A stretch of DNA of 64,000 nucleotides from Escallonia rubra (Eukaryota; Streptophyta; Magnoliopsida; Escalloniales; Escalloniaceae): NCBI GenBank assembly GCA_033065855.1, contig JAVXUO010002029.1, forward strand, positions 124,001 through 188,000, in the 5' to 3' direction. Every line of letters begins with the position of its first letter. Within the stretch, counting starts at the first letter, position 1. The translations under genes were made by a program, and so were the position numbers. The notes below the pieces were generated by a model, which saw only the letters and a program-made list of their open reading frames with translations, was not told where the DNA came from and searched no databases. Positions 33,607 through 46,379 of this stretch are shown here, piece after piece.

Positions 33607-35470
33607 TATTGACATGGTATCACCGTTTTAGTGTAGTATTTCTCCTACTTAAAGCCAAAACCAAAAAAAATTGAGGATTATTAACTTACTTTCAAATTTT
33701 TTTTTTGTTCTTAGAAGGGCACATAATCAATAAAAAGTTCAAGCGCGGCTCATATGAGTCCAACTAATTGTAAAGTAACGAGGAAAGTGACTTGCCCAAC
33801 AAGTCCGATGCATTTACCAGCTAAAAAAGTTCCAGTATCCTTTGTTGAAAAATGCAACAAGGCTTTGATCGTGAATTATCAATGTTCTTAAGGAAATACG
33901 CCCACACTATGTTTGTTGCTGAATAAATTTGCAAATTCCTCTAGGATAACAAAGCCAACGAAATTCTGATCAGCAAAATCAGAATTTCTCCCAACAACAC
34001 GTTTCAGAAAATATGTTTCTGATATGATGGAAATTGAAGGATACACAGATATTTATAATATCTTAATGAACATGACCCTTGGCCGGAAGAAAACAACCCT
34101 TGGCATCAAATGACATATAATTGTTGGGCACTAACTGCTATAAAAAAATGACATTATTTAAAATATATTAATTAATTTCAACCAAGACCCAAATGTCCAT
34201 CTTTTGGCCATTAAATATTGTTTTATTTCAAGTTCAAACCAAGGTTTAAACCAATGAATTTTTAAATTTTCCTCCAACTTTTTTCACCATTCAACGTTAA
34301 TTTATTCGGTGACTTAAGTCTTATAAAGGCTTCGTAGCTTTCTTATTTTTCCGGTGTGGGACAACCAACTCACGCCTTGTCATTAACTATTCTAACATTA
34401 GTCAATGCAGTATTAAACATGGTGAAGCCAGATTTAGTGGCCGTACTTCTGAGTACATGCCAGGCTTTCTTGCGTCCTGAAACATCAACAGTTCAATGCC
34501 AAGTCTTCTACGATCACGGCGGTTGCATCACAATCTCAAAAGAGCGTGGGTGGATCGACGACATCCCTCAGAGCCTTCCTATCGGACCTATTTCAAGGAA
34601 TCTACCAAGTACAAAGCACAAAGAAAAAAATGTTGAATTTGAAACTTGGTGTGTACCCGAAATTTATTAAGTTCTCAGATGGGCTAGAAGCTTTGAAAAT
34701 CCTGGAGGACTTGGAAATTTGTTTGTATCATATCTGTAACTACTAGTCGTACATGAAGATCATTTTGACATTAACTAGGTTACGAGGTTCAGACAACAAG
34801 GTCCTTATGCTACACATATAGTGAAAGATTGGTGGACATGATAACTTTATCGAAAACGCAAGAAGGAAAGTTCGTGGCAATTTCACCTGGTTTGGAATTG
34901 CATCCTACCATGGGTTGTTTATGCATTAAACACTCGAAGAAAAAGATCTAGCCAGCATACCTTGGATCAGAAGTAACCACAGTTCAATAAGACTCCCCTT
35001 TGTACGGATGTATCTTAATTTTTGCGTTCACTATCACGTTACTTTAGATAAAATATCTAGCTGGCTTTTACATAATCTCCGACAACTACGTACAGACGCT
35101 TGTATTAGAGTCAAGTGATAGGATATTTCGTTTACGATTGATGTTCACCGACTAATTTAAGGCAAATGGAAGTCAAAATTGATGCATGTCAGACTAAAAA
35201 CAACATTTATCTCCCTTTGCTATTATATGCTCGTCCTCGCTTACAAGATTTGACACTTAGGTTTTTTTAGCTGAACTATTATGGACCCGAAACGATATAG
35301 TGGCAGCTACAATTCACGTGCCTGCCTACATAAATGTGTGGACGTGAAATTTGATGGCTTGGAAGGGCAAAATATTGATTTTGAGCTAGCTAAGATGATG
35401 CGTATAAAGCCTTGCAGCATATATTTTGAAGGACTAATAGGATGCACTTGTGATGCACGTAAATGTTAAC
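33607..35470. repeat. X block of unit 2
   Basis: Close to 52946-54960 and more distant from 17045-19105. It begins in GACATGGTATCACCG and contains a solo LTR at 33843-34397 that unit 1 lacks. At about 35388 it holds the empty site of the unit 1 hAT element. Two overlapping plus-strand frames (34356-34670 and 34546-34746) resemble nothing recognised. Confidence 0.8.
33843..34397 (-). mobile_element. Solo LTR, unit 2 X block
   Basis: Read on the minus strand it starts TGTTAGAATAG and ends TTTTTCAACA, the TG...CA form of an LTR. Near its start it has TTGTCCCACACCGG and a TATA-like CCTTTATAAGACTTAAG, in the promoter position of plant LTRs. No internal domain or second LTR follows. In unit 1 the flanks meet directly (CAGTATCCTT then CAATGCAG, near 17280-17293). 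A 5-bp target duplication is not evident. Also present in unit 3. Confidence 0.7.
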
Positions 35471-35499
35471 ACGTGACAAAATAAGATTATAATATAAAA

Positions 35500-36960
35500 A
35501 AGTCATAACCACATCCACATGTACTCTCTAGACTATGACAATCAATTTCCTAATATACGTGTTAGTTTAATTGAAATTAAAAGTGCAAATTGAAATTGAG
35601 ATGTGAAACCAAAAAGATAACCCTAGAATGGGGTTAGGGGGGTGTTGGGAGGGATTAGGGTTTTAAGACTACTTTAAAAAATAACGAGTAATCACTACAA
35701 ACTTAGAGAAATTATGAAGAACACTTGAATAGCTTCAAACACCAAACCTCAAACACAATATCTCAAATAAGCAATCTAACTAATCTCAACACAAGTATAA
35801 TACAATAATGTAAAGAGAGAAGGATTTAGAGATACTTAACGCTTGAGATTTAGATGGTTCGGCTCGAATTACCCTCAAACCTACCTCCACCCCTTCAAGG
35901 AAGTCCCTTGAAAGGTCCTAGAATCCACTAGAATGATCTTTCTTGCAGGTCAAGATCGAACCTCTTACAATCCCTTGATGCTACACCCACACCAAGAACA
36001 AGTTTTGACAATCCCAAAGCTCCAAAGCTTGATAACCCCAAGCTTTGATACAAGAAACTTTAGATGAAATATTGTGTTCAAATATTCACTCTCAAGAAGT
36101 AGATGAGTACAAGTTTAAGCTCTAGAACAAGAGGGATGAGTGTATGATGAGTACTTATGAAAGTGTATATCTCTCAAATGTAAGCTCGCAATAAATGCTC
36201 TCTTGAATTGGATGAGAAAATAATGAAAACCAAGAGAGATTGAATAATAACTTTGAGCTTTGAGTATATGCAAGATAAAAGGGCTTTGAATGCAATTGGT
36301 GAATCAAAACAATGCCCAAAATGAGTTTATATAATTGTGAAAATTAATATGACCGTTTGGAAATAGGTAGGGCTTTTAGTGCGCCAAACGGTAAATGCAG
36401 TCGACTGTATTCCCAAAATAGCCATTGAAAATTTAAAATTTTCAATTGCAATCGACTGTATTCAAATGCAGTCGACTGTAATAAGCTACTGGAAGTCATT
36501 GCAGTCGACTGTAACAACTCTCTGTCTAACTTGCAGTCGACTGCATTCCAATGCAGTCGATGGTATTCTAGAAAATGCAGTTTTTCTTATTTTCATTGAA
36601 AAAGTTTATGCATGCAAGGGAAACCTATGGGCAATTCTAGGTCATAGTCATTGATATCAACTCTCTATGTCTAGTTACAAAGAAATGAATAAAAGTATTG
36701 TAAAATCAATCGAAGTATTCCATCTTTGATGCGTTCCGTTGAGTATCTTTGATCGATTTGCTCTTCTATTTGTCCATTTGCATGAGTATGAGATTGTACA
36801 TATTGCTTCATGAACTCAATGCATATTAGACAACATAATCATCAAATGTTAGTTATCATCAAAATCAAATATAATCATATGTTAAATAACCGTAGAGTTA
36901 ACGATATATATGCATAAGGGCTGCTCTAAAAATATTATGACAAATCTAAAGAATGTTAAC
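35500..36960. repeat. Z repeat of unit 2 (unclassified, possibly retroelement-derived)
   Basis: Present in units 2 and 3 (55060-56510) and absent in unit 1. It begins near a G-rich stretch (TTAGGGGGGTG) and has landmarks GAGATTTAGATGGTTCGGCT and AAAGTTTATGCATGCAAGGG. The right part is dense in the palindrome CAGTCGACTG. There is no coding content; the frame at 36379-36654 runs through the palindrome cluster and is judged chance. I cannot assign a transposon family. Confidence 0.6.
36397..36565. repeat. Cluster of CAGTCGACTG palindromes (unit 2)
   Basis: Exact CAGTCGACTG occurs at 36398, 36469, 36502 and 36534. Near copies (CAATCGACTG, CAGTCGATGG) lie between them. Spacing is irregular, about 32-71 bp. 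The unit 3 cluster at 55871, 55978, 55998 and 56050 has the same motif with shifted spacing. Each contains a SalI-type GTCGAC core. Confidence 0.85.
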
Positions 36961-37157
36961 AGTTTACCAACTACCTTCGTTATGCACAACTTCTATAGAA
37001 TGTAAACAAGTATGAGTAGATTTGATGCATATGATGGCTTATCCATATAATGGTTTTACCGACCGTTCTTTTGAAATAAAAATAATTACTTTAGAAAGAA
37101 GAAAAACAGAGTAGTTGGGTGTTGTAATTAAACCGTCCGATCCTTTCATGGCAGAAT

Positions 37158-37208
37158 GTCTTTGTACCGTATTATAATTTCAAATAAATTATAATACGGT
37201 ACAAAGAC
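37158..37208. repeat. Perfect 22-bp-arm hairpin in unit 2
   Basis: The arm beginning GTCTTTGTACCG is repeated as an exact reverse complement after a 7-nt loop. It is AT-rich and absent from unit 3 at the matching place. It is not followed by a T run on the plus strand and no gene is adjacent, so a terminator role is not proposed. Confidence 0.85.
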
Positions 37209-37254
37209 GTTAGTGATACTTTGAACACACTAGGAATTAGCTACCCCTGATATA

Positions 37255-37600
37255 GACTGCCGGCGGCCGGAGGTGGCTGCCGGCAGTCTCCGGCGGCCGG
37301 TAGTTTCTGGCAGTGGTCGCCGGCGGCCGGTGGTGGCTGTCGGCAGTCTCCGACGGTGGTCGCCGGCGGCCGACGATGGTCGCCTGAGGTGGCTGCCGGC
37401 GGTGGGAGGGTGGTGGTGGTGGTCTAAGAAAAAAAAACCAAAAGTGTAAAAAAAAACCAGTTTCTGGAGTTTTTTATTTTACTCTTCAGTTTAAAAACTG
37501 GTTTTTAAAATTGAAAAAAAAATGGTTACCAAACGCTCCTTTTTTTTTCAGTTTTTAAAACTGAAAAAAAAGAGCCAAATTTTTTTTGTCAAACCTGGCC
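37255..37600. repeat. Unit 2-specific insertion with CCGGCGGCCGG repeats
   Basis: The left half is GC-rich, with repeated GTGG(T/C)CGCCGGCGGCCGG and GGTGGCTGCCGGC. The right half is A/T homopolymer-rich with palindromes around CAGTTTTTAAAACTG and ends near AACCTGGCC. It stands exactly where units 1 and 3 carry the left arm (19160-19952 and 56520-57310). It is probably a GC-rich non-autonomous DNA element whose insertion accompanied loss of that arm. Confidence 0.6.
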
Positions 37601-37602
37601 TT

Positions 37603-40600
37603 AGTGATAATGGGCCAAGTTAACTTCAGAGCCTCCATAAGTGTCATCTAAACCATTCCACTGTCGGTCACTTATTCAACAATTGCCTTGTGCCCTTATC
37701 CCTTATCCCTTATCCCTGTCTGTATCTAATGTTTGCTGCATTTGGCTTGAGGAATTTTGATGAAATTCTTTACAAAAGTTATGTAGGTATATATTGTTGC
37801 AGTAAGAACTATGTCCGATTGGATCGCGGAATTAGTGTTAGACTTGGAATCCTAAGAGTTGTAATTCTGCTCTTTGGGTTATTTACTTGGATCTGGAATT
37901 TGAATTCTCACCGATTCCATATAATTGTTATACCGTGTGGCTCATTCTTATTCTTATGCCTTACGCTAGAAATTACTTCGTGAATTTATAGGAAGGACCA
38001 GTACTAGCCCTAACGGTTACAATCTTTTGCTACCGCGCCTTGCCATCACCCACCGCCTTCGCCAGCCACTGCCGGCCGTTGGCCACCATTGCCCGTCGCC
38101 AAACCACCTCTGGTGGCAGCCACCTCTAATGCCGTTGTTGCGTGACTAAATGTTATTTCAGTTTCAAATGTTATGCCGACAACGAAATTCAAATTGTTTT
38201 TTACACTCAAATGATTTGAAAATTGAACTACAATTTTGATTCTCAATTTCAATTCGTAATCCCATGGGACCTACGTGGAAACTTCTTCAATATTTGTGCA
38301 GATTGTAATGTTTCCTGCAACAACAATATTTGGGCCTTACGTTAATTGTATCCAATGCGGGTAGATATAAATGGTTGAACCAGTTTCAAGGGATCTTAAA
38401 TGGACACTAATTTGGGTATTTCATATCTATACTCCAACACATGAGCCTTAAGCCATTGTTCTTCATTTTCAAACTTCACAAACTTGGTTCACGGGTTTCA
38501 AAGTTCAAATACATTAACAATAAACCCTTATGGCAAGGTACGGGGCTCTAATTTAATGTCGTTTCTAAAAAATGCGTACACCCTGACTTTCACAATGACT
38601 TTTAGTGATATATATATATCATGAAAATCTTTTCAAATTTCCAATCTACCATTCATGTTTCTTATTACATTCTTCAACCCTTTCGGTTTGATCACAGCTA
38701 AGAGTAATCTTTAGCTTTATTAGCATGACTTAAGAAAGTAATGTCTTGAGTATCTCGATCAAGAGAACTTTTCATACATACATATTAAATTAATCACACA
38801 AATAATGGTTTGTGGTGTTTTATCTTTTCTATATGACTGATCACTGTCTAAACGATCGAGCAACCTCAATTGTCTTAAAGCAAGAAAAGGAAACATGGGA
38901 AGAGAAAAGGAGGAGTGAGTTTGGAGTAGAAATGTCCTCAACTTGGTTACTTTTCATCGTATTTAGAGCTCAAAGCACGCTCTGGCAAGTCGCATGTTAC
39001 CACCAACACGATGAAGGCCTCGTATTAATATATATAAGCTGCATGCAGTTTTATAATTTCAAACTTTAATAAAAGAACTAACATACTCTATAAACAACAT
39101 CTGTGAGGCCCATGACATAACTTTCTTAAGACTGTACATGATCCTTTTTTCTTGACAAGCTCAGGAACAGAGTGAGCAACTCCTTCACTTATATCTCTCA
39201 AGATAAACATAATTCGTGGGGCCATTAATATTCTGTGATAAATATACAAAAGTTAGATGTAACACTCCACCTAGAGTTGAATATAATACTCCAGTCTACC
39301 AGGATATATAGTGATACAAGCTTCAGGTACCCAGCACATGGAGCCTGGAGGGAATGCACATGACCTGGTAGGTGAAGAAGGGTGATATGCATGGCGACGA
39401 CATTGATACACAAGACCTCCATTTATAGCAATATCTTCTCCTGTGCATGAGCCATGAAGAATCCCACCTATAAGCTTCACAAGCCACCTGTGATGACTTC
39501 CCTATGCCATTCAACCACGTTCCCGCCCGCCCGCTCTCTCTTTGAAAGATTATGACTGCATTTTTATAATAAGAATAGCGTACAATATTTAATATGGTAA
39601 CTAGTAATTGTCGCTGAATGTTGTTGATGGTACTTTTTAGAGACATTTAGCAATAATTCTTAACAATACTTTTCTTGAGTCACTAACTTAAAGCCACTAA
39701 GCACATGTAGCAACTATCATTTGTCGCTATTAGGAAGGTTGCAGGCCATTCCTACAACTCAGCTGCAGCAGAAATCATGTCATTCTTGTTATTACGGCGA
39801 CTAGCTATGTCGACTATCTCGCCGATTTTCACTTCTAAAAGATAAATAGCCTATATCTCTAAAGACTATGATCTAGGCTATGAGTGAATACGGATGTCCA
39901 TTGACATCGATTAATTTGAAAGGTCTCAAGGATCGCAAGCGCTTCACACTTTAGTTGGACCTGTTAGACAAGATTCATATCCGCTACAGGTTGTGCTTTT
40001 CTTCTTCCTGGTGGTCGTAGGCGCTTATTTTTCTTTTGCATTGGTTTCTCTGTCTTTCTCTTTGTTTGTAAAATGTCACCCACTTTATTATTCTAATAAA
40101 GTTCTTAAGATTTAGCACAAAAAACATTAATTGGAGAGGGCCATACAAATTCAACATCCCTTAAGAGTTTTGCAAAGACTCGCGCTATTTAACAACTTTT
40201 CTTGAAATTTAAAGTTGGTTATTCTTTAACATTAGGTCCATTAAACTAGTGTCTTCTGTGCGTCTGCAAGTAGTCAAATAAAGGGCACTTTAATGACCTC
40301 TCTTCGTTGCATCCTTTATCAGGAGCGTACATAATTATGAGTTGATAAAAAATTTAATATTTGGTATCTCATTCATCTTATATAATAAGTATTTTAAGTG
40401 GAAACCTTTTTTGCTCCAGCTCAAAGTCGTATACAATTATTATCTGGTAATGTTTAGTTTTTTTAATAGTTATTTTTGCGATAATATTAATTAACTTCAG
40501 TTATTTTATATGTGAATACTCACGTACTTTGAGCGATAAGGTTATTTTCACTAGTTGGAAAAACGCCTTTTGATCCGCTATTGTAGACTTCGAGTCTCTC

Positions 40601-43600
40601 CAAAGCCGTAAAGAATGTCTTTTTTCCGTCTTCTCCTATCGACCGCGACTAGCCAAATATAAGTGAATAAAAATCATTGATATGAGGAAAAAAGAAGTAT
40701 AACCTAATTATAGTTTCATTGTTCCTAGTTGGAAAAGTCAAGTCCCGATGAGCCAGCTATGCTTCTTACCAGTAGAGGTTATCACTTAGCGGTACACTTG
40801 GTATTCAGTAACTTGCACTTTTATTTGTTGGACATCTATTATTACAGTCAATCATGCAATCTTCGAAAAAAACAAAAAACAAAAAAAAAAACGAGCAAAG
40901 ATATATTCATGTGGCTCTGACTAGAGGAAATCTAGAATTCTCAAGTCCCATTGAACCTGGTACAAAAATTGAGTTTGTTCTAAGATGAGAAGCAAAATTT
41001 TCAAAATGTTAACGTCCATTGACTTCAGGTGACGAATCTTTCAATAAATATTTTTGCTAAAGTGTTACGTGAAAAAATTATCACACAAGTTGCGACAATT
41101 GTGCACCATCCGGTTGTAAGTTTCGACCCAGGGGCCGATAAGAAGTTGATCAGTTTATCCTTCTGCCAAAAGTAAAACAAGTCCAATGCAAACCAGCGGA
41201 TGGATTACATATCGCTAAAAAGTTCCATTGATTGCTTTTTTAGTGGCAAATAGGAATCGTTAGCAACCACGTTCACTTTTCCTCATCCCCTCCTATCAAA
41301 ACAAACAAACAAATCACCGGAAAAGAACAACAACTTAGCTAGTTGTAGTTTCTTTGTTCATAGTTGGAGGAGTCAAGTGACCATTGATTGCATTTTTAGT
41401 GGCAAATAGGAATCTTTAGCAACCAAGTTCACTTTTCCTCACCTCCTATCAATTAGTCAAAAACAAACAATCAAACAAACAAACAAACAAATCACTGGAA
41501 AAGAACTACAACCCAGCTAATTGTAGTTTCTTTGTTCCTAGTTGGAGAAGTCAAGTCACCATTGATTGCTTTTCTAGTGGCAAATCAGAATCTTTAGCAA
41601 TCAAGTTCACTTTTTTCTCACCCCCTTCTATCAATTACTCAAAAACAAACAAACAAATCACTGGAAAATAACTACAACCTAGCTAATTGTAGTGTCTTTG
41701 TTCTTAGTTGGAGAAGTCAAGTGACCGTGAGCCAGCTATGTTTCTTATCGGTAGAGATTTTCACTAGTGGTACACTTAGTATCCAGAAACTTGCACTTTT
41801 ATTTGTAATCTTCAAAAAATCATAAAAGGATGAGCAACCAAATATTCATGTGGTAATTTGACTAGATGAAACTAGAATTCTCTAGTCCCCCGGTACAAAA
41901 ATTTGAGCTTGTTATAAGATTAGAAGCATATTGTTCAAATATGTCACTTACGGAAAATCTTAACGTCCATTGACTTCAGGTGAGGCGTATTAAAAAAAAA
42001 ACATCAAGTGACGCGCCCCATGAAAATAAATTGTCGCATGAGGCACGACTAATTAATGTTCACGGGCCATCAGGCGATACATTTCAATCCAGGGGCGGAC
42101 AAGAAGTTGCTCACTTTTATCCCTCTGCCAAAGGTGGAATAAGTCCGGTGCAGATCAGCGGATGGAGTAAGTCATCTTTCATCGCTAAAAAGTTCCATTG
42201 GTTGCTCTTTTAGTGGCAAATAGGGATCTTCAGCGACCAAATTCACTTTTGTTGGTACTAAAGAGAGAAAATTTTGGAAGCCTTTTGGGGGAGAAGAAGG
42301 TGGGGGGACACTTTTCTTGACCAAAATCACTCAATGGATTGGGGTGAAGGGGCAATGCCCTCAAATTCAATGCTTACTCATACAGAGACACGTAGCCTTT
42401 CTTTCTAGTAGAGCTTAGTATATGTCATATAGTGAGTCCAACATTAGTGCCAAAATTGTGAATGGATGGCTCCCTGCCCAGAAATAGTATTGAATGTATA
42501 GCTCTCCCTGCCCAGTGGTCCTCCATGGAATTCTTGATGTATTTTTGTATTATTGATACCAACAAAACACCTTCTTTTGTTCCTTCCTCTTCTCAATCTT
42601 TTCTTTTGTTTCTTGATGATAATTCTTGTCTTCTTTGTGGACGATATACAGCCAGAACAAACGACACATGTGGGGGTCAATTTCATATTATGATTTCAGA
42701 AGTTGAAAGTTTCGGTTCGGAGTTGGTGAAAGTTATGTGATATTAAGCTTTTAATTTTTCGTGTTTTAAATTGTCTAAGTCTACATAATGGTTTACTAAT
42801 TAAATTATTTGTGTCTTTTGTACCTTCTTTTTAATGAGTTTCAATGTAAATGACTATAATTTTTATTCAATTTAATAATAGTCATCAACTATATCATAAA
42901 CATCCATAAGATGAGAATGTTGATCAATGATGTGAATTGTAAAGTGAAAAAGATGAAAATGGCTACATTTACTTAGATCGAATATTGGTACAAAGTTCAT
43001 TCAACGGTTAGTAAGTAAATAAATGAAAAATATATATAGATGTGTTTGATTTCTTGAATGTTTTAACTTTTGAAGCTCACTTTTTTTTTTGTACAAAACT
43101 AAAATTAGTGCTAACATTACTTTAAAATAGAGCAAACTTGTAATTTGATGTGCAATAATTGATTATGTATTGCATGCTTTACTTTTGAACGCTTTATTCT
43201 GTACGTTTTAACATTAATGTTATTAATAATTTTAAGTATATAAAAAAATTAAACGATCACAAAACTATATGCAAATGTGCCCATCAAATTTTACAAATCT
43301 AAATTCAAAGTTAATAAATATTTTATTAACCTACGAATTCGCCAACTATGAGTTGGGCAAGACACAAGGTATTAATTTTTTATTTTATTTTTTTATTTTG
43401 TACCGGTGTAAGTACGATAAGCTAGACATGAGCAAAAGATACCTCAATTTGACATTTCTTTTACTCAAATCACATAGTAAAATAATATTTCTAACAATAC
43501 ATGTTAGTTTTGTTTTCTCTGTCTGGTTGTGAACAACCTCACCCACAACGTAATAGGCAATACTGATATGACAATGCAAATGGTATTTACTAGATTTTGA

Positions 43601-43980
43601 TATGTAATAATTAAAATAGGATATAAAGAACTAAAAAATTGGTATGTTAGTGAAAACTAAATATATTTTCACTTTGATAGTAGTTTTAAATACATTGATA
43701 TAATCTATTAGCATAGTGATGCACCAAAATGAGATACATTTTCAGTGTTTTACATAGTTTTTGTCAATTGTGATTTTAATCGTATTAAGTAGTGGCTTAT
43801 TTGATTCATGAAATCTATATTCATGAGTAATCTCGATTATTATGGTTTAGTGTGTATATATGCATTAATTCAGTGAAAGTCATTCTATTTTTTAAAATTT
43901 AAAATATTATTGACTATGTTATAAGATATGATTGACGAAAAAACAAATTGTATCTCAACCCGACCAAATTACATCTCTAC
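37603..43980. repeat. Y block of unit 2, first half (copy of 19953-26323)
   Basis: It starts in CTTAGTGATAATGGGCCAAG and follows unit 1 with an offset of about 17.65 kb. From about 38400 to 43000 the two copies differ by only scattered substitutions. It contains the 97-codon frame at 37690-37983 intact, the Cys-containing frame at 39271-39480, and the three-copy tandem repeat at 41232-41715. Confidence 0.8.
37690..37983 (+). other. Conserved unidentified 97-codon frame, unit 2
   Basis: It contains LYLMFAAFGLRNFDEILYKS and a hydrophobic stretch around VVILLFGLFTWIW that could be one membrane segment. A similar intact frame is at 57387-57668, and a broken one is at 20041-20185. It begins within repeated CCCTTATCCC sequence. 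No family is recognised and expression is unknown. Confidence 0.3.
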
Positions 43981-43989
43981 CCGTGCATT

Positions 43990-45425
43990 CAGGGGCGGAA
44001 CCAGGAATTTTTTTCAGGGGGTGCAAAAATTATATCGAATTTATCAAAAAAATTTAATTAAAATAATATTAAAAATAAAGTGCACTTAAAAAGCATAATA
44101 AAATTAACATATTAAACTAAAATTAAACTAAAACTAAAGTATTACCTCAGAGAGTCACAACAGCTGATGCGGAGTGATGATAAGCAGTTGGAGCCACCAA
44201 TGCAGGTTTGGTCTAAACCTCCCTGTGCATGCACTAATTTGATAAAAAGTGAGAAAAAAAAAAATGAGAAATTAGAGTATTGTCAAATAACAAAACAAAA
44301 AAAAAAAAAACTCTGAGTATTGTTTATCATTGATACTTTGGGCGCATGTAAGTAGATGTGATTTTGAGAAGTAAACTTTTCATAAAATTATAATTAGTTT
44401 AAAAAATTAAATTTTACTTTGTTCTAAAAAAATTAGTCAAAAGCTATGAAGGATCATGTACAGATAAAACTTTTTCAGAGTAGGACTAGTATGACAAATT
44501 GTTCAAATAATGTATGATTAATAGGATGTCTATAATAACGATTTATAGTAAGATACTTCAATAGTTTTTTCAGTCAATCTTAATTATTTAAAGTTAATTA
44601 AAACCGTGCAGACCCTTATGACCTTATACAGTTATCCATTTATATTTTTGTCAAACAATTCAATATATCACATGCATTGCACAATATTTCTGATTGAGTG
44701 ATAAATTATAATTTACAAGGCACAATATATTATAGATCACATTGGCACATTGCACAATTAATATGTTATCACTGATAACATAGACTCACATTCACTCTAC
44801 TAAAAAAAAAAACACTCACATTCACAAATCACAAGGGCCAAGGCACAGTGTGCACTGAGACAGTGAGACACCGAGAATCTGAGACAGACTCACAGACCAC
44901 AACTCCACCTCCATCGTCTCCACAAGGCACAAGCAGTCGAAGCAGCCAACAAGGTAGCATGTCAAGGGGCCTCGTCGGTGTCGGCGCGGCGTCGCCTGAG
45001 CAGTTTCAGTCGCGGTCGCCGGCAGGGGTGACTGTGAGGGGCTAGATCTGGTGATTCTGGTCGGACTTCGGAGTAGCAGTCAAAGAGATGAAGAGCGGAG
45101 CTCGTCGAGGCGCGTCGCCTGAGCGGCTTCAGTCGCGGACTTGCGGTCGCGGTCGCCGATAGGGGCCAGATCTGGTCGAAGTAGCCTCGTCACGGCTTGA
45201 GCTCAGTCCACCGGCGGTCACTCACAGAGTCAAGGTCATGGAGAGAGAGAGAGAGATTGCCGAGTGTGGGTCTCGGGGAACGGGGTATCGGGGATTGGGG
45301 AACGGCGTCTCGAGGAACGGGATCTCAGGAACGGGGTCGGTGCGATTCCCGAAAACAAAAACAAAAAAATTTCAAAAGTCGGGGGGTACTTCAGCCCCCC
45401 TTGTCACCACGTAGATCCGCCAGTG
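43990..45425. mobile_element. Non-autonomous hAT element in unit 2 Y block
   Basis: Counterpart of 26332-27747 with the same CGTGCATT duplication at 43982-43989 and 45426-45433. The ends are better preserved: CAGGGGCGGAACC and the reverse complement CACTGGCGGATC. Frames in its GC-rich right part (for example 44848-45045) change between the two copies and are not transposase. Confidence 0.88.
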
Positions 45426-45568
45426 CGTGCATTCGCAACGGGTCCATTAGCTAGTGTTATGTAAATAAAGAATCTCTTGCTTTCCAAAATATATCTCCCT
45501 CTCTCCCTCCACACTAAACAACCATCTCTTTTATATGTGGAGAATGCCATCTCAAGCTGCTTTTTGTT

Positions 45569-45696
45569 GTTTGTTAACCCCAAGGGGTGGTGGAGATGGC
45601 AAAGGGTCACGAGGTGTGACCTCGAGGTTCCGAGTTCGAATCCCCATACCGACAGAGCCATATACAATTGCAGTTCTCACCTTCCAAAAAAAAAAA
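45569..45696 (+). mobile_element. tRNA-derived SINE (copy in unit 2)
   Basis: The same insertion as 27891-28004, flanked by CTGCTTTTTGTT at 45557-45568 and 45697-45708. It is the fuller copy: between TGGTGGAGATGGC and GAGTTCGAATCC it has GTCACGAGGTGTGACCT, missing in unit 1. The A tail is 11 nt. Confidence 0.85.
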
Positions 45697-46379
45697 CTGC
45701 TTTTTGTTCACACAAACATGGTGGAGGGTATTCTTCTGTTTTTCTCTCCATTCGAATATCAAAATCTCTCTTTATAAGTCCACTATAAGAGGCCCTTTAA
45801 TCTTTCTTCATTTTTGTTTTGGCAAAGTGTCTTTTACCGCTGAAATAATTATACTTGCATCTTACACCAGGATATCCTCCCAACTCATGTATACAAAAAA
45901 CAGTGACAGCAACAACCTACTGCTATATTAGTGCATCATTGTTGATGCCCTTTAGTCTTATCGGGAGTAAATATTGCATGATTCCGAATTATTCGTCCTA
46001 ATAATCTAAGATCGTCGAATTATAAGAAATTGATACGATTAGAAGAGGAAGATGCGGAATAATATTTTCATCGATCCTAAATGGTCAGGACTATTATTTC
46101 TGAACCCGCCTAATATTTCTATTCGACGGATTTCCTACCACACATCTCTCTAGTACATACACGCACCTACCACATGTACTACGAACACGCTTCCAATCAA
46201 ATGGACGGCTGTGGTATGTGAGGCAAACATTATTGGTGGTGTCGGTGGCCTTGGCTTTGGCTTTTACCATGGTTGGATATGATTGAGCACTTATTGTTTG
46301 TTTCTTCATTGTTGGTAACATCAAAATTCTAAAAAAAAAATTAGTGGTAGAAGGCTTGTGAACATTTGCGAGAAAATAA

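Noticed and set aside
34356..34746. Two plus-strand frames in the X block as a possible gene
   Set aside because: They overlap in different frames, the first begins inside the solo LTR, and the unit 1 copy lacks its start. No family is recognised.
36397..36565. CRISPR-like regularly spaced repeats
   Set aside because: The repeated unit is a 10-bp palindrome with irregular spacing in a plant repeat. There are no cas genes and spacers are not uniform.
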